Positions 8,563 to 17,470 of a stretch of 64,000 bases of DNA are shown here, piece by piece. How positions within the stretch are numbered: position 1 is the first letter of the stretch; every line of letters starts with the position of its first letter. The DNA lies in contig NZ_JAJFZK010000008.1 of the NCBI RefSeq assembly GCF_020731355.1, forward strand, positions 163,844 through 227,843, read 5' to 3'. The DNA comes from Bacillus sp. REN16 (lineage in GTDB: Bacteria > Bacillota > Bacilli > Bacillales > Bacillaceae_L). The notes below the pieces were generated by a model. That model worked only from the letters and a program-made list of their open reading frames with translations, did not search any database and was not told the origin of the DNA. The translations under genes and the position numbers were made by a program.

Positions 8563-9243
8563 TTGGCAACGATTTTACTTGTAGATGATGATCCGAATAT
8601 TTTACAGCTTGTCCGTATTCATTTGACGGAACAGGGCTACCTTGTTCTTGAAGCAAAAGACGGAATGGCGGCCTTGGACATATTAAAAAAGGAACCGTGT
8701 GATTTAGCGGTTGTGGATGTGATGATGCCATACATGGACGGCTTTGCGCTAACGAGGGAGATACGTGCATTGTACAATATTCCGGTTGTACTTTTGACCG
8801 CGAAAGGCGAAATTGAGGACAAGGAGCAAGGGTTTCAAGCAGGTACCGATGATTATCTCGTTAAACCATTCGAACCAATGGAACTTACCTTTCGAATTAA
8901 GGCGCTGCTAAGACGATACGATTATCAAACAGATGAAGGAATCCTCCATATTGGCGAAACCACAATTAATAAAAAGAGCTACGAGGTCCAACTTGGTAGC
9001 CGGACAATCCTTTTACCCTTAAAGGAATTTGAGCTTCTGTATTATCTTGTTTCCAATCCAAGGCAGGTATTTTCGAGAGACCACTTAATTGAACAAATTT
9101 GGGGATTGGATTTCCAAGGGGACGAGCGAACCGTCGATGTACACATCAAAAGGTTAAGGGAACGGTTTTCAAAACTTACGGATGACTTTCAAATCAAAAC
9201 AGTGCGTGGGATTGGCTACATGCTGGAGGCACATCGACCATGA
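8563..9243 (+). CDS. hssR: Heme-responsive response regulator HssR
   Basis: 226-residue OmpR-type regulator. Receiver domain with acidic residues in LLVDDDPN, phosphoacceptor Asp52 in VVDVMMP, Thr in LLTAKG and Lys in DDYLVKPFE; then a winged-helix domain ending RTVDVHIKRLRERF and VRGIGYMLE. It closely resembles S. aureus HssR, which activates hrtAB when heme is in excess. I chose TTG 8563 (MATILLVDDD) because a G-rich ribosome site precedes it; an upstream TTG at 8548 would add five residues. Unlike in S. aureus, where hssRS and hrtAB are divergent, here they are in one direction. Confidence 0.85.
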   Translation: MATILLVDDDPNILQLVRIHLTEQGYLVLEAKDGMAALDILKKEPCDLAVVDVMMPYMDGFALTREIRALYNIPVVLLTAKGEIEDKEQGFQAGTDDYLVKPFEPMELTFRIKALLRRYDYQTDEGILHIGETTINKKSYEVQLGSRTILLPLKEFELLYYLVSNPRQVFSRDHLIEQIWGLDFQGDERTVDVHIKRLRERFSKLTDDFQIKTVRGIGYMLEAHRP

Positions 9244-10619
9244 AAACACTTTATGTCAAATTCATTGTCATCACGATGGGCATGATGTTCATAAGTTTTA
9301 TCCTAGCCTTTATCATTTCGAATTCGTACTATCAACACAAACTGAAGCCGATTAATGATCAGAAAAACACACAAGTTGCACTGAACATTGCAGAATTTGC
9401 TGAAGCACATCCCGAGATTTCTTTAGGAGAGTATATGGAAAGCATTGCGGCTACCGGCTATCAGTTTTATCTGATTGACGAAGACGGAAACGGAATGTTC
9501 TTTGGAGAGACATTTCGGGACAAAAATCTTCCTGCTGCAATTGAACAAAAGGTACTTGAAGGGAAAGTTTTTCACGGTATTCTTCAGTTCCCGCAGGAAA
9601 CCTTTGTGACCGGCTTTTTTGCGAATGAATTAAAAAATACAATTGGGGTTCCTTTGAACCATAATGGCAGCCGTTTTGCCCTTTTTATGAGGCCGAATAT
9701 TAAGTTTCTCTTTAATGAGATGCATGTATTGTTCGGCTGGATTGGGGGATTAACGATTTTCATTAGCGTGGTAATGGTTTTGATCAATACAAGATATTTG
9801 GTGAAGCCGATTTCCGATTTAACGAAGGCAACGAAATCCTTGGAGTCCGGTGATTTTAATGTGGATGTGGATACGAATCGTCATGATGAGCTAGGTGTGC
9901 TTTCAAAAAGCTTTTTGCAAATGGCCCGGAAACTGGAGCAGACAGATGATATCAGGAAGGAATTTATCTCAAATATTTCTCATGATATCCAATCGCCGCT
10001 TTCCAATATAAAAGGATACACAAGCTTACTTGAGAAGGAATCGAATACATCAGAGGAAAAGAAGCAATATGTTTCGATTATTAATGGTGAAATTAAGAGG
10101 CTTTCAAGCTTAACGAAACAACTGTTATTGCTTGCTTCACTTGATCGAAATGAAGAAATCTTAAAGAAAAGAACATTTAATCTTGGCCAGCAAATGAAAG
10201 ATTTAATCCGAAATTATCAATGGTTGATTGGTGAAAAGGGAATTATGCTAGGGTTTACTTTACCAGATATTGAGATTGTCGGTGACCCTACATTACTAAA
10301 TACAGTGTGGGATAATCTTTTATCAAATGCAATTAAATACAATAAGCCTGATGGCAATATTGAAATTTCAGTAGAAGAAAAGGGAGAATCGGTCTTTATC
10401 AAATTCGAGGATTCTGGAATCGGGATGAAAAATTCAGAGGTGGAAAGGATTTTTGATCGTTTTTATAGAGCGGATAAATCACGTACGCGCTCAATTGAAG
10501 GAACGGGACTTGGTTTATCAATCGTTAAAATGATTGTTGACCTGCATGATGGGTGCATTTCCGTTTCGAGCAAAGAAAATGAAGGAACAACTATTAACGT
10601 AGAATTGCCAGTAAAATAG
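9240..10619 (+). CDS. hssS: Heme-responsive sensor histidine kinase HssS
   Basis: 459 residues overlapping hssR by four bases (ATGA). Two membrane helices (about 7-28 and 162-183) flank an extracellular sensor that shares features with staphylococcal HssS (SYYQHKL, FFGETFRD, FHGI, FVTGFFANEL). A HAMP domain follows, then the H-box ISHDIQSPLSNIKG (His about 248), N-box NLLSNAIKY, and G-boxes DSGIGM and GTGLGLSIVK. It should phosphorylate HssR on heme exposure. All catalytic motifs are intact. Confidence 0.85.
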   Translation: MKTLYVKFIVITMGMMFISFILAFIISNSYYQHKLKPINDQKNTQVALNIAEFAEAHPEISLGEYMESIAATGYQFYLIDEDGNGMFFGETFRDKNLPAAIEQKVLEGKVFHGILQFPQETFVTGFFANELKNTIGVPLNHNGSRFALFMRPNIKFLFNEMHVLFGWIGGLTIFISVVMVLINTRYLVKPISDLTKATKSLESGDFNVDVDTNRHDELGVLSKSFLQMARKLEQTDDIRKEFISNISHDIQSPLSNIKGYTSLLEKESNTSEEKKQYVSIINGEIKRLSSLTKQLLLLASLDRNEEILKKRTFNLGQQMKDLIRNYQWLIGEKGIMLGFTLPDIEIVGDPTLLNTVWDNLLSNAIKYNKPDGNIEISVEEKGESVFIKFEDSGIGMKNSEVERIFDRFYRADKSRTRSIEGTGLGLSIVKMIVDLHDGCISVSSKENEGTTINVELPVK

Positions 10620-10632
10620 ATTGTAATCTTCT

Positions 10633-10652
10633 ATTCATCCTCCGTTCACATT
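10633..10652 (+). promoter_or_regulatory. Second predicted HssR box
   Basis: Direct repeat ATTCATCCT-CC-GTTCACATT. It aligns without gaps to the hrtB box, including a shared TTGTAATC starting 12 bases upstream and a possible -10 (GATATT) at the same distance downstream. It lies between the hssS stop and the small membrane protein at 10692, so that gene is predicted to be a separately initiated HssR target. Confidence 0.65.
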
Positions 10653-10691
10653 TCTTTGATATTGTTAAGAAAAATGAATGGAGGAAATGAA

Positions 10692-11075
10692 ATGAATAAA
10701 AATAGTTTACTCTTATTAAGATTTGCAAGTCTATTTGGTCTAATCGGGGCGATACTTGGGGCCCATATGGCGGGTTCAGGTTCATATGCGTTTCGACCAG
10801 TGCATGCGCATATTTTAGTCGTAGGATTTTTGAGTTTGTTTGCATGGGCTGTTTTTTATAAAGTGTTTCAGGTCGAGCAAACAATCCTAACAAGAATCCA
10901 CGTTTGGACGGCAATCATTGGCTCAACCGGATTAACAGTGGGAATGTGGTTATACATGGTAAAACCATTTCCGCTCCCAGAAGGCGTAACCCTCATCGTT
11001 TACATTGGCGGTGGTGTAGCGTTACTTGTGAGCTTCATTACGTTCTTCCTCATCACTTTGTTCACAAAAAAGTAA
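10692..11075 (+). CDS. Small four-helix membrane protein with HAH motif, predicted HssR target
   Basis: 127 residues, GGAGGA ribosome site, four predicted helices (about 9-27, 34-53, 66-87 and 97-121). The second helix starts RPVHAHILVVGFLSL. This pattern resembles short heme-copper-oxidase subunit-I-like proteins often labelled cytochrome-c oxidase, in which paired histidines may bind heme; that resemblance is from memory and heme binding is inference. The predicted HssR box upstream suggests it responds to heme together with hrtBA. Possible roles are heme sensing, buffering or protection. It ends next to a GGGA-rich hairpin. Confidence 0.7.
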   Translation: MNKNSLLLLRFASLFGLIGAILGAHMAGSGSYAFRPVHAHILVVGFLSLFAWAVFYKVFQVEQTILTRIHVWTAIIGSTGLTVGMWLYMVKPFPLPEGVTLIVYIGGGVALLVSFITFFLITLFTKK

Positions 11076-11103
11076 TGGGACGAGGGATCTATCCCTCTGA
11101 CCC
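11076..11103. repeat. GGGA-rich hairpin after the HAH membrane protein
   Basis: AGGGAT-CT-ATCCCT with flanking TGGGAC and GACCC, directly after the stop codon of the preceding gene and abutting the end of the convergent gene. It may act as a transcription end; it lacks a long T run. It is related to the TGGGACA elements at 5217 and 8517. Confidence 0.45.
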
Positions 11104-12116
11104 TATTTCTTATTATTAATGATTTTTGGGCGATCTTCCATTTGTGGCGGTTCCTCAAACCATTGATGTTTGATCATGAGTTTAACGCCGTCTTCACCGT
11201 AAAAGTAGATATCCTTCACAATAGCTGCGGTTTTCATGGTAATGTCGTTGCGCAACATAAAAAAAGTGCCGAAGCTGCCTCCCACCATACTGAATCCATT
11301 CAATAAATATGTACAATACATCATCAATTTATCAGAAAAGGGAACAACCGTTGAAGCTGTGACCGTACTGCCAGAGGTTGCAGAAAACTGAACATCGCTC
11401 TCTAAAAGAATTTCTTCAAAAATTCTTATTTGTTTCTTTGAAAGTTCTTTTCCTTTTATAAAATATTGTTTAACTTCTTTGTTTTTTGCACATTGGGCAA
11501 ATCCCGTCATTAATTGCATCCCAATATTATTTGTTTCAACACTGTGGTGAAGAAATCCTAATTCGATATGATTTAAGGCTCTTTTATCATTGAAAAGGTT
11601 AAATCCTTTCATATAATCTTTACTTTTTACGAACTCCGTTGATTTGGGCAGTGTTGCTTTTGGTGGCAGAGTAAGTACGCCTTTTTTTAATAAATAAAGG
11701 GTCGCTAATTTATAAACCTTATGAGTGACGACGGTTAGCCCTTCATAAATCGTCATGACGTCTATTCGGTAAGCCATATTCATATTGATTGTATACATGC
11801 CCATACTTACCTCTTTTAAAATTCGGAGGAACATAATATCAAATCCGTTGTCAAAAAGGCTAGGAGCATCTAAATTAACATCCTCTTTTTTAAACCCATT
11901 CGGCACTACAATTCCTTCACTCTCATACACTTTTTCAATTAATTTTACGTAATAGTCCAATTCCTGCCACAGCATGCCCATGATATTCTTTGCTTCCTGA
12001 TCATTTGATTTCTCAAGAAAGTACTCTAATACTCGAAGGATCAGTGTTTTTTCCTGATAGGTAAGCCAAAGCGTCCCAATTTCAGCTGCACTTAATGGAT
12101 TATCGTGTTTGAACAT
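11103..12116 (-). CDS. DUF3231 family protein
   Basis: 337 residues. Two similar all-helical halves (about 1-165 and 170-330) are typical of DUF3231, a Bacillus family with a ferritin-like fold and no settled function, often found in spore formers. The halves begin alike (PLSAAEIGTLWLTYQEKTL and RALNHIELGFLHHSVETNN) and each carries a GMYTINM/GFSMVGG-type helix. There is no signal peptide. It is transcribed toward the HAH membrane protein and away from the cupin gene. Confidence 0.8.
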   Translation of the reverse strand: MFKHDNPLSAAEIGTLWLTYQEKTLILRVLEYFLEKSNDQEAKNIMGMLWQELDYYVKLIEKVYESEGIVVPNGFKKEDVNLDAPSLFDNGFDIMFLRILKEVSMGMYTINMNMAYRIDVMTIYEGLTVVTHKVYKLATLYLLKKGVLTLPPKATLPKSTEFVKSKDYMKGFNLFNDKRALNHIELGFLHHSVETNNIGMQLMTGFAQCAKNKEVKQYFIKGKELSKKQIRIFEEILLESDVQFSATSGSTVTASTVVPFSDKLMMYCTYLLNGFSMVGGSFGTFFMLRNDITMKTAAIVKDIYFYGEDGVKLMIKHQWFEEPPQMEDRPKIINNKK

Positions 12117-12275
12117 TAAGGTTCTACTCCTTGCACTTCTTTTACTTGAAGTATGTTTCTTCTAAGTGAAAAATATGCAAAAGAATTTGGACAAATGGAG
12201 TGACAGATGAAAAGTTACATTCCCAAGCTGACCTGCATAGGATAATTTATCAATATGTGGAGGGATCATGAAAAA

Positions 12276-12824
12276 ATGTATTATATACCTTATATGTATC
12301 CATATCATTACCATCAATATTATCATCACCAACATCATCCGTACTATATGAATGTACCTATGCATCACTGGGATTATTATCAAACACCTATCTATCGAGA
12401 AAAACATGAGTTAAAAGATCATGGGAAAAAGCCTTATGTAGTTAACATTAATGAAGCAACAAAGCAAAACAATACGTATCGCACTGCGATTTGGACAGGT
12501 GACCACCTGCAAGTAACCTTAATGAGTCTCCATGTAGGTGAAGATATTGGGCTCGAAATGCACCCACATGTAGACCAATTCTTACGTCTTGAGCAAGGGC
12601 ATGGAATTGTTCAAATGGGAAATAGAAAAGACCATTTGGATTTTGTGCGTGAGGTTAATGACGACTCCGCCATTTTTATCCCGGCTGGTACCTGGCACAA
12701 TCTAACCAATACAGGAAACATCCCATTAAAGCTGTATTCCATCTACGCACCACCAAACCATCCATTTGGAACTGTCCATAAAACGAAAAAGGCCGCAATG
12801 GAAGCCGAACACGAGCATCACTAA
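12276..12824 (+). CDS. Cupin-domain protein with Tyr/His-rich N-terminus
   Basis: 182 residues. The first 35 are almost entirely Tyr, His, Pro, Gln and Met (YHYHQYYHHQHHPYYM), followed by a single cupin barrel (about 60-165): metal-site motif GLEMHPHVDQFLRLEQGHG and the second box FIPAGTWHNLTNTG. The tail ends in AEHEHH. This matches the YrkC-like cupins of Bacillus; substrate unknown. The His-rich N-terminus could bind metal or, as in some spore-coat proteins, aid assembly; both are inference. I chose ATG 12276, 11 bases after GGAGGG, over an upstream in-frame ATG at 12255. Confidence 0.75.
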   Translation: MYYIPYMYPYHYHQYYHHQHHPYYMNVPMHHWDYYQTPIYREKHELKDHGKKPYVVNINEATKQNNTYRTAIWTGDHLQVTLMSLHVGEDIGLEMHPHVDQFLRLEQGHGIVQMGNRKDHLDFVREVNDDSAIFIPAGTWHNLTNTGNIPLKLYSIYAPPNHPFGTVHKTKKAAMEAEHEHH

Positions 12825-12848
12825 ACAAATCCATAATCACTGGACCAA

Positions 12849-12882
12849 AATAGGGCAAAGCCATAAGGCTTTGCCCTATTTT
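12849..12882 (+). terminator. Strong terminator of the cupin gene
   Basis: AATAGGGCAAAGCC pairs perfectly with GGCTTTGCCCTATT around a 4-base loop (ATAA), followed by TTC. 24 bases after the stop codon. Confidence 0.9.
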
Positions 12883-12978
12883 CGTTGGGGCGCTATCACG
12901 ACGATACCTGTTAAGAAATTTAGAGAATAACCAGTTATGGCTGCTCATAGTATGTAGTATGAGGGAGGAGGCAGTGAT

Positions 12979-15030
12979 TTGAGCGATGAGCGTAAGGTGA
13001 ATAGAAATCGTAAAGATGAACAGTTGGATCAATTCAGGGTAGATGATCGAGGGAAAAAGCTTACAACAAATCAAGGGCTTAAGGTATCGAATGATGAATT
13101 TTCTTTAAAAGCGGGGGTACGTGGCCCTACGATAATGGAGGATTTTCATTTTCGTGAAAAAATGACGCATTTTGATCATGAACGAATTCCAGAGCGGGTT
13201 GTTCATGCTCGTGGTTTTGCGGCATTTGGTGATTTCCAGGTGTATGACAATAGCATGAAGAAGTATACAAGAGCAAAATTCTTACAGAATCCAACTGTAA
13301 AGACACCTGTTTTTGTTCGGTTTTCAACAGTCGTAGGTTCACGCGGATCCGCAGATACAGTTCGTGATGTGAGGGGGTTTGCAACCAAGTTTTATACAGA
13401 AGAAGGAAACTATGATTTGGTGAGTAACAATATCCCAATCTTTTTTATCCAGGATGCGATTAAATTTCCGGACATGGTCCACGCAATCAAACCAGAGCCA
13501 AATAACGAGATTCCCCAAGCATCCTCTGCCCATGACACATTTTGGGATTTTGTCGCAAATAACCAAGAAACTGCCCATATGATCATGTGGCTGATGTCAG
13601 ACCGGGCGATACCAAGAAGCTTCCGGATGATGGATGGTTTCGGGGTTCACACTTTCCGTCTGGTCAATGAGGAAGGCAAATCACACTTTGTTAAGTTCCA
13701 TTGGAGATCAACGCTTGGCGCACATTCCCTTGTGTGGGATGAAGCACAAAAAATTGCCGGAAAGGATCCTGACTTCCACCGCCGAGACTTATGGGAAAAC
13801 ATTGAGAAAGGGAATTTTCCAGAATTTGAATTAGGTGTCCAAATTCTTGCTCAAGAAGATGAGTTTAAATTTGATTTTGATATTTTAGATGCCACAAAAA
13901 TATGGCCTGAGGAAGATATTCCAGTAAAAATCATTGGAAAGATGACATTAAATCGGAATGTGGACAATGCATTTACTGAAATAGAACAAGTTGCTTTTCA
14001 TCCGGGACACGTGGTGCCGGGGATCGATTTTACGAATGACCCATTATTGCAAGGGCGTTTGTTTTCATACACAGATACCCAATTAATCCGTCTTGGTGGA
14101 CCAAACTTTCACGAAATCCCAATTAATCGGCCAGTATGTCCATTCCATAATAATCAGCGTGATGGCTATCACCGGCAAACAATTAATGTCGGCAATGTGA
14201 GCTATAACAAGAATTCATTAGCGGGGAATACACCAGCACCAGCAAGTGTTGAAGAAGGTGGGTTTGCACATTATCAAGAAAAGGTTGAAGGACGAAAAGT
14301 CCAAGCAAGAAGTGAAAGCTTTAAGGACTTTTTCACACAAGCAACTCTTTTCTGGAATAGCATGAGTCAACCTGAAAAAGAGCATATCCAGGCTGCTTTT
14401 CAATTTGAGTTGGGTAAAGTTCAGAGTAAATCCGTTCAACAGCAAGTGGTAGACATGTTTGCGAATGTTAATCTTGGATTGGCGACCGATATAGCGAATT
14501 ATCTAGGTGTGAACCCGCCAAAAGGTGGTGGATCAAACATAAAAAAATCCTCTCCTGCACTTAGTCAGCTCAACACAAAATTCAGCCCAAAAACTAGAAA
14601 AGTTGCAGTCATTCTGACAGATGGTTTTAATGGACCAGATGTAAAAAATATACTTAAAGACTTGAAAGCGAATGGAATACAACCTGAAATCATTAGTGAA
14701 AAGTTAGGATCAATTAAGGGCACGGATGGTACCGAGCTTAAGGTGGACCACACCTTTTTAACATCTGAATCGGTATTATTTGATGGAGTACTGATGGTGA
14801 GAGGAAGTAGAAAAAGCAAGAAGTTTAATAAGGATGCAGCACACTTTATCTATGAAGCCTACACACATTATAAGCCAATTGGAGCAATCGGAGAAGGGAA
14901 AAAGTGGCTCGAGGTTAATCACATTGAAAGCGCTCCGGGTGTGATTTTTTCTGACGATAAGGGGCAATTTGAAAAGGAATTTACTAATGCAGTAAAACAG
15001 CATCGGTTCTGGCAGCGTGAAATAGATTAG
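12979..15030 (+). CDS. katE: Large-subunit catalase HPII type
   Basis: Breaks hydrogen peroxide down to water and oxygen. 683 residues, the long clade-2 catalase form: catalase core (about 25-520) with the distal His in [13 protein letters not shown] (about 76), [15 protein letters not shown], and the proximal heme ligand Tyr in [14 protein letters not shown] (about 364), then a C-terminal class-I glutamine-amidotransferase/DJ-1-like domain (about 530-683; [14 protein letters not shown]). The start is TTG after GAGGAGG. A typical general-stress or stationary-phase enzyme; I could not identify a convincing sigma-B promoter. A 53-bp hairpin array follows the gene. Confidence 0.95.
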   Translation: MSDERKVNRNRKDEQLDQFRVDDRGKKLTTNQGLKVSNDEFSLKAGVRGPTIMEDFHFREKMTHFDHERIPERVVHARGFAAFGDFQVYDNSMKKYTRAKFLQNPTVKTPVFVRFSTVVGSRGSADTVRDVRGFATKFYTEEGNYDLVSNNIPIFFIQDAIKFPDMVHAIKPEPNNEIPQASSAHDTFWDFVANNQETAHMIMWLMSDRAIPRSFRMMDGFGVHTFRLVNEEGKSHFVKFHWRSTLGAHSLVWDEAQKIAGKDPDFHRRDLWENIEKGNFPEFELGVQILAQEDEFKFDFDILDATKIWPEEDIPVKIIGKMTLNRNVDNAFTEIEQVAFHPGHVVPGIDFTNDPLLQGRLFSYTDTQLIRLGGPNFHEIPINRPVCPFHNNQRDGYHRQTINVGNVSYNKNSLAGNTPAPASVEEGGFAHYQEKVEGRKVQARSESFKDFFTQATLFWNSMSQPEKEHIQAAFQFELGKVQSKSVQQQVVDMFANVNLGLATDIANYLGVNPPKGGGSNIKKSSPALSQLNTKFSPKTRKVAVILTDGFNGPDVKNILKDLKANGIQPEIISEKLGSIKGTDGTELKVDHTFLTSESVLFDGVLMVRGSRKSKKFNKDAAHFIYEAYTHYKPIGAIGEGKKWLEVNHIESAPGVIFSDDKGQFEKEFTNAVKQHRFWQREID

Positions 15031-15052
15031 TAGTTGGCTCATTATTCAATAT

Positions 15053-15304
15053 CGGTATACCAACTTCTTAAAATCAACTAGTTGGTATACCGCAAAAGAG
15101 CCTAGCGGTATATCAACCGCACCAAATCTACTAGTTGATATACCGCAAAAGGGCCTAGCGGTATATTAACCGCACCAAATCTACTAGTTGATATACCGCA
15201 AAAGAGCATAGAGGTATATCAACCGCACCAAATCTACTAGGTGATATACCGCAAAAGAGCCTAGAGGTATATCAACCGCACCAAATCAACTAGTTGATAT
15301 ACCG
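15053..15304. repeat. Array of five 53-bp units, each a hairpin
   Basis: The segment CCGCAAAAGAGC recurs at 15090, 15143, 15196 and 15249 (15302 degenerate), so the period is exactly 53 bp. Each unit holds arms GGTATATCAAC and GTTGATATACC with 16 bases between. In unit 1 both arms change together (GGTATACCAAC with GTTGGTATACC), keeping the pairing. The array fills the space between katE and the convergent racemase-like gene and may end transcription from both sides. Confidence 0.85.
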
Positions 15305-15335
15305 AGAAAGAGTATACCGATTACCGTCCCACTTT

Positions 15336-16451
15336 TTATTCATGATTGTGAAACGTCTCACTATACAACATAAAATCCTCAATTTTATCCCTGTTCGGTT
15401 CAAAGCCAATACCTGGCCCCTTTGGAACCTCAATATATCCATCCGTCATCGTAACCTCTGGGGTAATAATATCTTCTTTCCAATAATGAGCGGAGGGGGC
15501 AGTATCTCCAGGTAACGTGAAGTTTGCCAGACTCGTGATAGCGATATTATGTGCTCGGCCAACACCTGCTTCAAGCATGCCACCACACCACATTGGGATA
15601 TTGTTCCTTTCACACAGCTCATGAATCTTTAACGATTCAGTAATACCACCAACTCGACCGATTTTTAGATTGATGATTTTGCCACTCCCGATCTCGATTG
15701 CTTTCCGAACATCTTCTGCTGTGTGAATGCACTCATCCAAGCAAATTGATGTATTCAACTCTTTTTGCAATCTCGCATGATCAATCAAATCATCATAGGC
15801 AAAAGGCTGCTCGACCATCATGAGATTGAACTCATCCAATTGTTTAAGGTATGGAATATCATCAATGGTGTACGCACAATTTGCATCCGCCATCAGCGGA
15901 ATATCAGAAAATTCTCTGCGAATCGCTTTTAAAATAGTCATATCCCAACCTGGCATAATTTTAACCTTAATGCGTTTGTAGCCATTCGTTACAAAGCCCT
16001 CAATTTTTTGAAGTAATTCTTTTTCAGTCTTTTGAATCCCAACACTTACCCCAACTTCAATTTTCTCTTTTACACCGCCAATAGCTTTAGCCAATGAAAT
16101 ACCTTTTTCCTTCGCATACAGGTCCCAAATTGCTCCATCTAAAGCGGCCTTTGCATTATAGTTTCCGCGTAAATCCTTGAAGGCTTTCGATACATCATCA
16201 GGGTGCCCGATTTCTGTTTTCATAAGCTTTGGAATTAAAATATCCTTTAACATATGCCAATTCGTTTTAACCGTTTCCTCGTGATAAATAGGGATGGCAT
16301 CAGAGACGGTTTCCGCCCAACCTGAGATACCGCTTTTCGATTTTACCTCCACCAAAATAAAGTCTTTATCTGTTAGTGTTCCAACACTTGTTTTAAAAGG
16401 GGTGAGCAATTGCATTCTCATATATCGCAAAACAATACTTTTAACTTCCAT
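15336..16451 (-). CDS. N-succinylamino acid racemase / o-succinylbenzoate synthase family enzyme
   Basis: 371-residue enolase-superfamily enzyme. All catalytic residues of the NSAR/OSBS family are at the usual places: Lys162-x-Lys164 (IKVKIMPG), metal ligands Asp189 (MADAN), Glu214 (VEQPF) and Asp239 (LDE), and Lys263 (NLKIGRVGG). These enzymes racemise N-succinyl amino acids and/or make o-succinylbenzoate for menaquinone. The adjacent GNAT gene, as in Geobacillus NSAR loci, favours the amino acid role (D- to L-amino acid conversion). The L-specific desuccinylase of that pathway is not in the window. The ATG at 16451 is preceded by GAGGTGATT. Confidence 0.8.
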   Translation of the reverse strand: MEVKSIVLRYMRMQLLTPFKTSVGTLTDKDFILVEVKSKSGISGWAETVSDAIPIYHEETVKTNWHMLKDILIPKLMKTEIGHPDDVSKAFKDLRGNYNAKAALDGAIWDLYAKEKGISLAKAIGGVKEKIEVGVSVGIQKTEKELLQKIEGFVTNGYKRIKVKIMPGWDMTILKAIRREFSDIPLMADANCAYTIDDIPYLKQLDEFNLMMVEQPFAYDDLIDHARLQKELNTSICLDECIHTAEDVRKAIEIGSGKIINLKIGRVGGITESLKIHELCERNNIPMWCGGMLEAGVGRAHNIAITSLANFTLPGDTAPSAHYWKEDIITPEVTMTDGYIEVPKGPGIGFEPNRDKIEDFMLYSETFHNHE

Positions 16452-16472
16452 ACCTGAATCACCTCGTTAATA

Positions 16473-17279
16473 TTATTTTTCTAAAAGGTACATGTACTGC
16501 CCCTCAAGTTCAGGATCTTTTATTAAATCAGTGACAACCCAGCCGTGATTCAAATAATGAGTAAACACTTGCTTCGTTTTTTCCCTCCACATTAACGCAA
16601 CACGAAAGTTCTTACTCTTTATTTCTTGAAAATTACTAGGTACCGGAACCAACAATGTCTTGCTGGATGCTTCCAAATTAATTTCACCAGGTGATAAACA
16701 CTCATCTTCAATTTCCGTACTAATTAAGACCATTGCATTATTAAAATTAATGTTTCTATTATCATGTCCTCTTCCGTTAACAGCCCATTCTACGACGAAT
16801 CGATCCGTGGCAAGACCGTCATTCATACCATCTGTCATATCACCATAGGCATTTTCGATATAAGAGGTACACACGGCCCCTAATTTATGCAGGTTCAAAT
16901 TGCCGTTTACTGTTTCAAGTGGGTCATACGTCCAAGTAATTAAATCATAACCCATTTCAGCGGCCAATTTCCTTTGTTCATGTTTTAAATTTTCACCGAT
17001 TCCTAGCTTTCGAAAGTCAGGATGAATCCCAAGGCTATGAGAAACAAGGTAAGGCTTTTTCCCATCAAATCCAGGAAAACTATATTGGAAGCCAATTAGC
17101 TCGTCCTTGTAAAAAGCACCTAAAATAAATCCGCCGTTTTTTATAGTGGCAGCTGTATGACTGATAGGAACCGTGTCCTCTGGACTCCAAACCATTGATT
17201 CTAGTTTGTGGACTTGCTCCAATTCTTTAATAGATTTTACATTCCTAATCGTCATTGAAGATAAAATTTCTAGTTGCAT
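16473..17279 (-). CDS. GNAT-family N-acyltransferase, likely amino acid N-succinyltransferase
   Basis: 268 residues with a GNAT core in the first half: strand FILGAFYKDELIGFQ, then the acyl-CoA motif SLGIHPDFRKLGIGENLKHEQR (about 89-110, Arg/Gln-x-x-Gly-x-Gly/Ala type). The C-terminal half is less recognisable. It ends 21 bases before the racemase-like gene on the same strand and has a good GGAGGGAAAC ribosome site. In characterised NSAR loci such a GNAT enzyme succinylates D-amino acids before racemisation; transferring that role here is inference from gene order. Confidence 0.7.
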   Translation of the reverse strand: MQLEILSSMTIRNVKSIKELEQVHKLESMVWSPEDTVPISHTAATIKNGGFILGAFYKDELIGFQYSFPGFDGKKPYLVSHSLGIHPDFRKLGIGENLKHEQRKLAAEMGYDLITWTYDPLETVNGNLNLHKLGAVCTSYIENAYGDMTDGMNDGLATDRFVVEWAVNGRGHDNRNINFNNAMVLISTEIEDECLSPGEINLEASSKTLLVPVPSNFQEIKSKNFRVALMWREKTKQVFTHYLNHGWVVTDLIKDPELEGQYMYLLEK

Positions 17280-17361
17280 TGTTTCCCTCCTACTTTTCCG
17301 TCTAAAAAACGTATACCTTCATTATAAAATGATCATCAAGGATAAATAAAGGAAGGACAAG

Positions 17362-17395
17362 GGGACAGGTTCGTGACTCAACAGGGACCTGTCCC
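17362..17395. repeat. GGGACAGGT inverted repeat
   Basis: Perfect 9-bp arms GGGACAGGT (17362-17370) and ACCTGTCCC (17387-17395), followed by TCTGTCC. It is related to the GGGACA elements at 5217, 8517 and 11076 and lies between the GNAT gene and the TRAP operon terminator. Confidence 0.5.
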
Positions 17396-17410
17396 TCTGT
17401 CCAATAGCAT

Positions 17411-17452
17411 AAAAAAGTGCCTGCATTCCACGGATATATGGAAGCAAGCACT
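17411..17452 (-). terminator. Terminator of the TRAP operon
   Basis: On the minus strand, GAGTGCTTGCTTCCA pairs with TGGAATGCAGGCACT and is followed by TTTTTT, 18 bases after the dctM stop. Confidence 0.85.
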
Positions 17453-17470
17453 CCTCAATCATAACAGCTA

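Noticed and set aside
12900..12960. Sigma-B promoter for katE
   Set aside because: GTTAAG is present but no GGGTAT-like -10 lies at the right distance.
15053..15304. Binding-site array for a known regulator
   Set aside because: Arms do not match any operator I know; the hairpin and tandem layout are described without assigning a protein.
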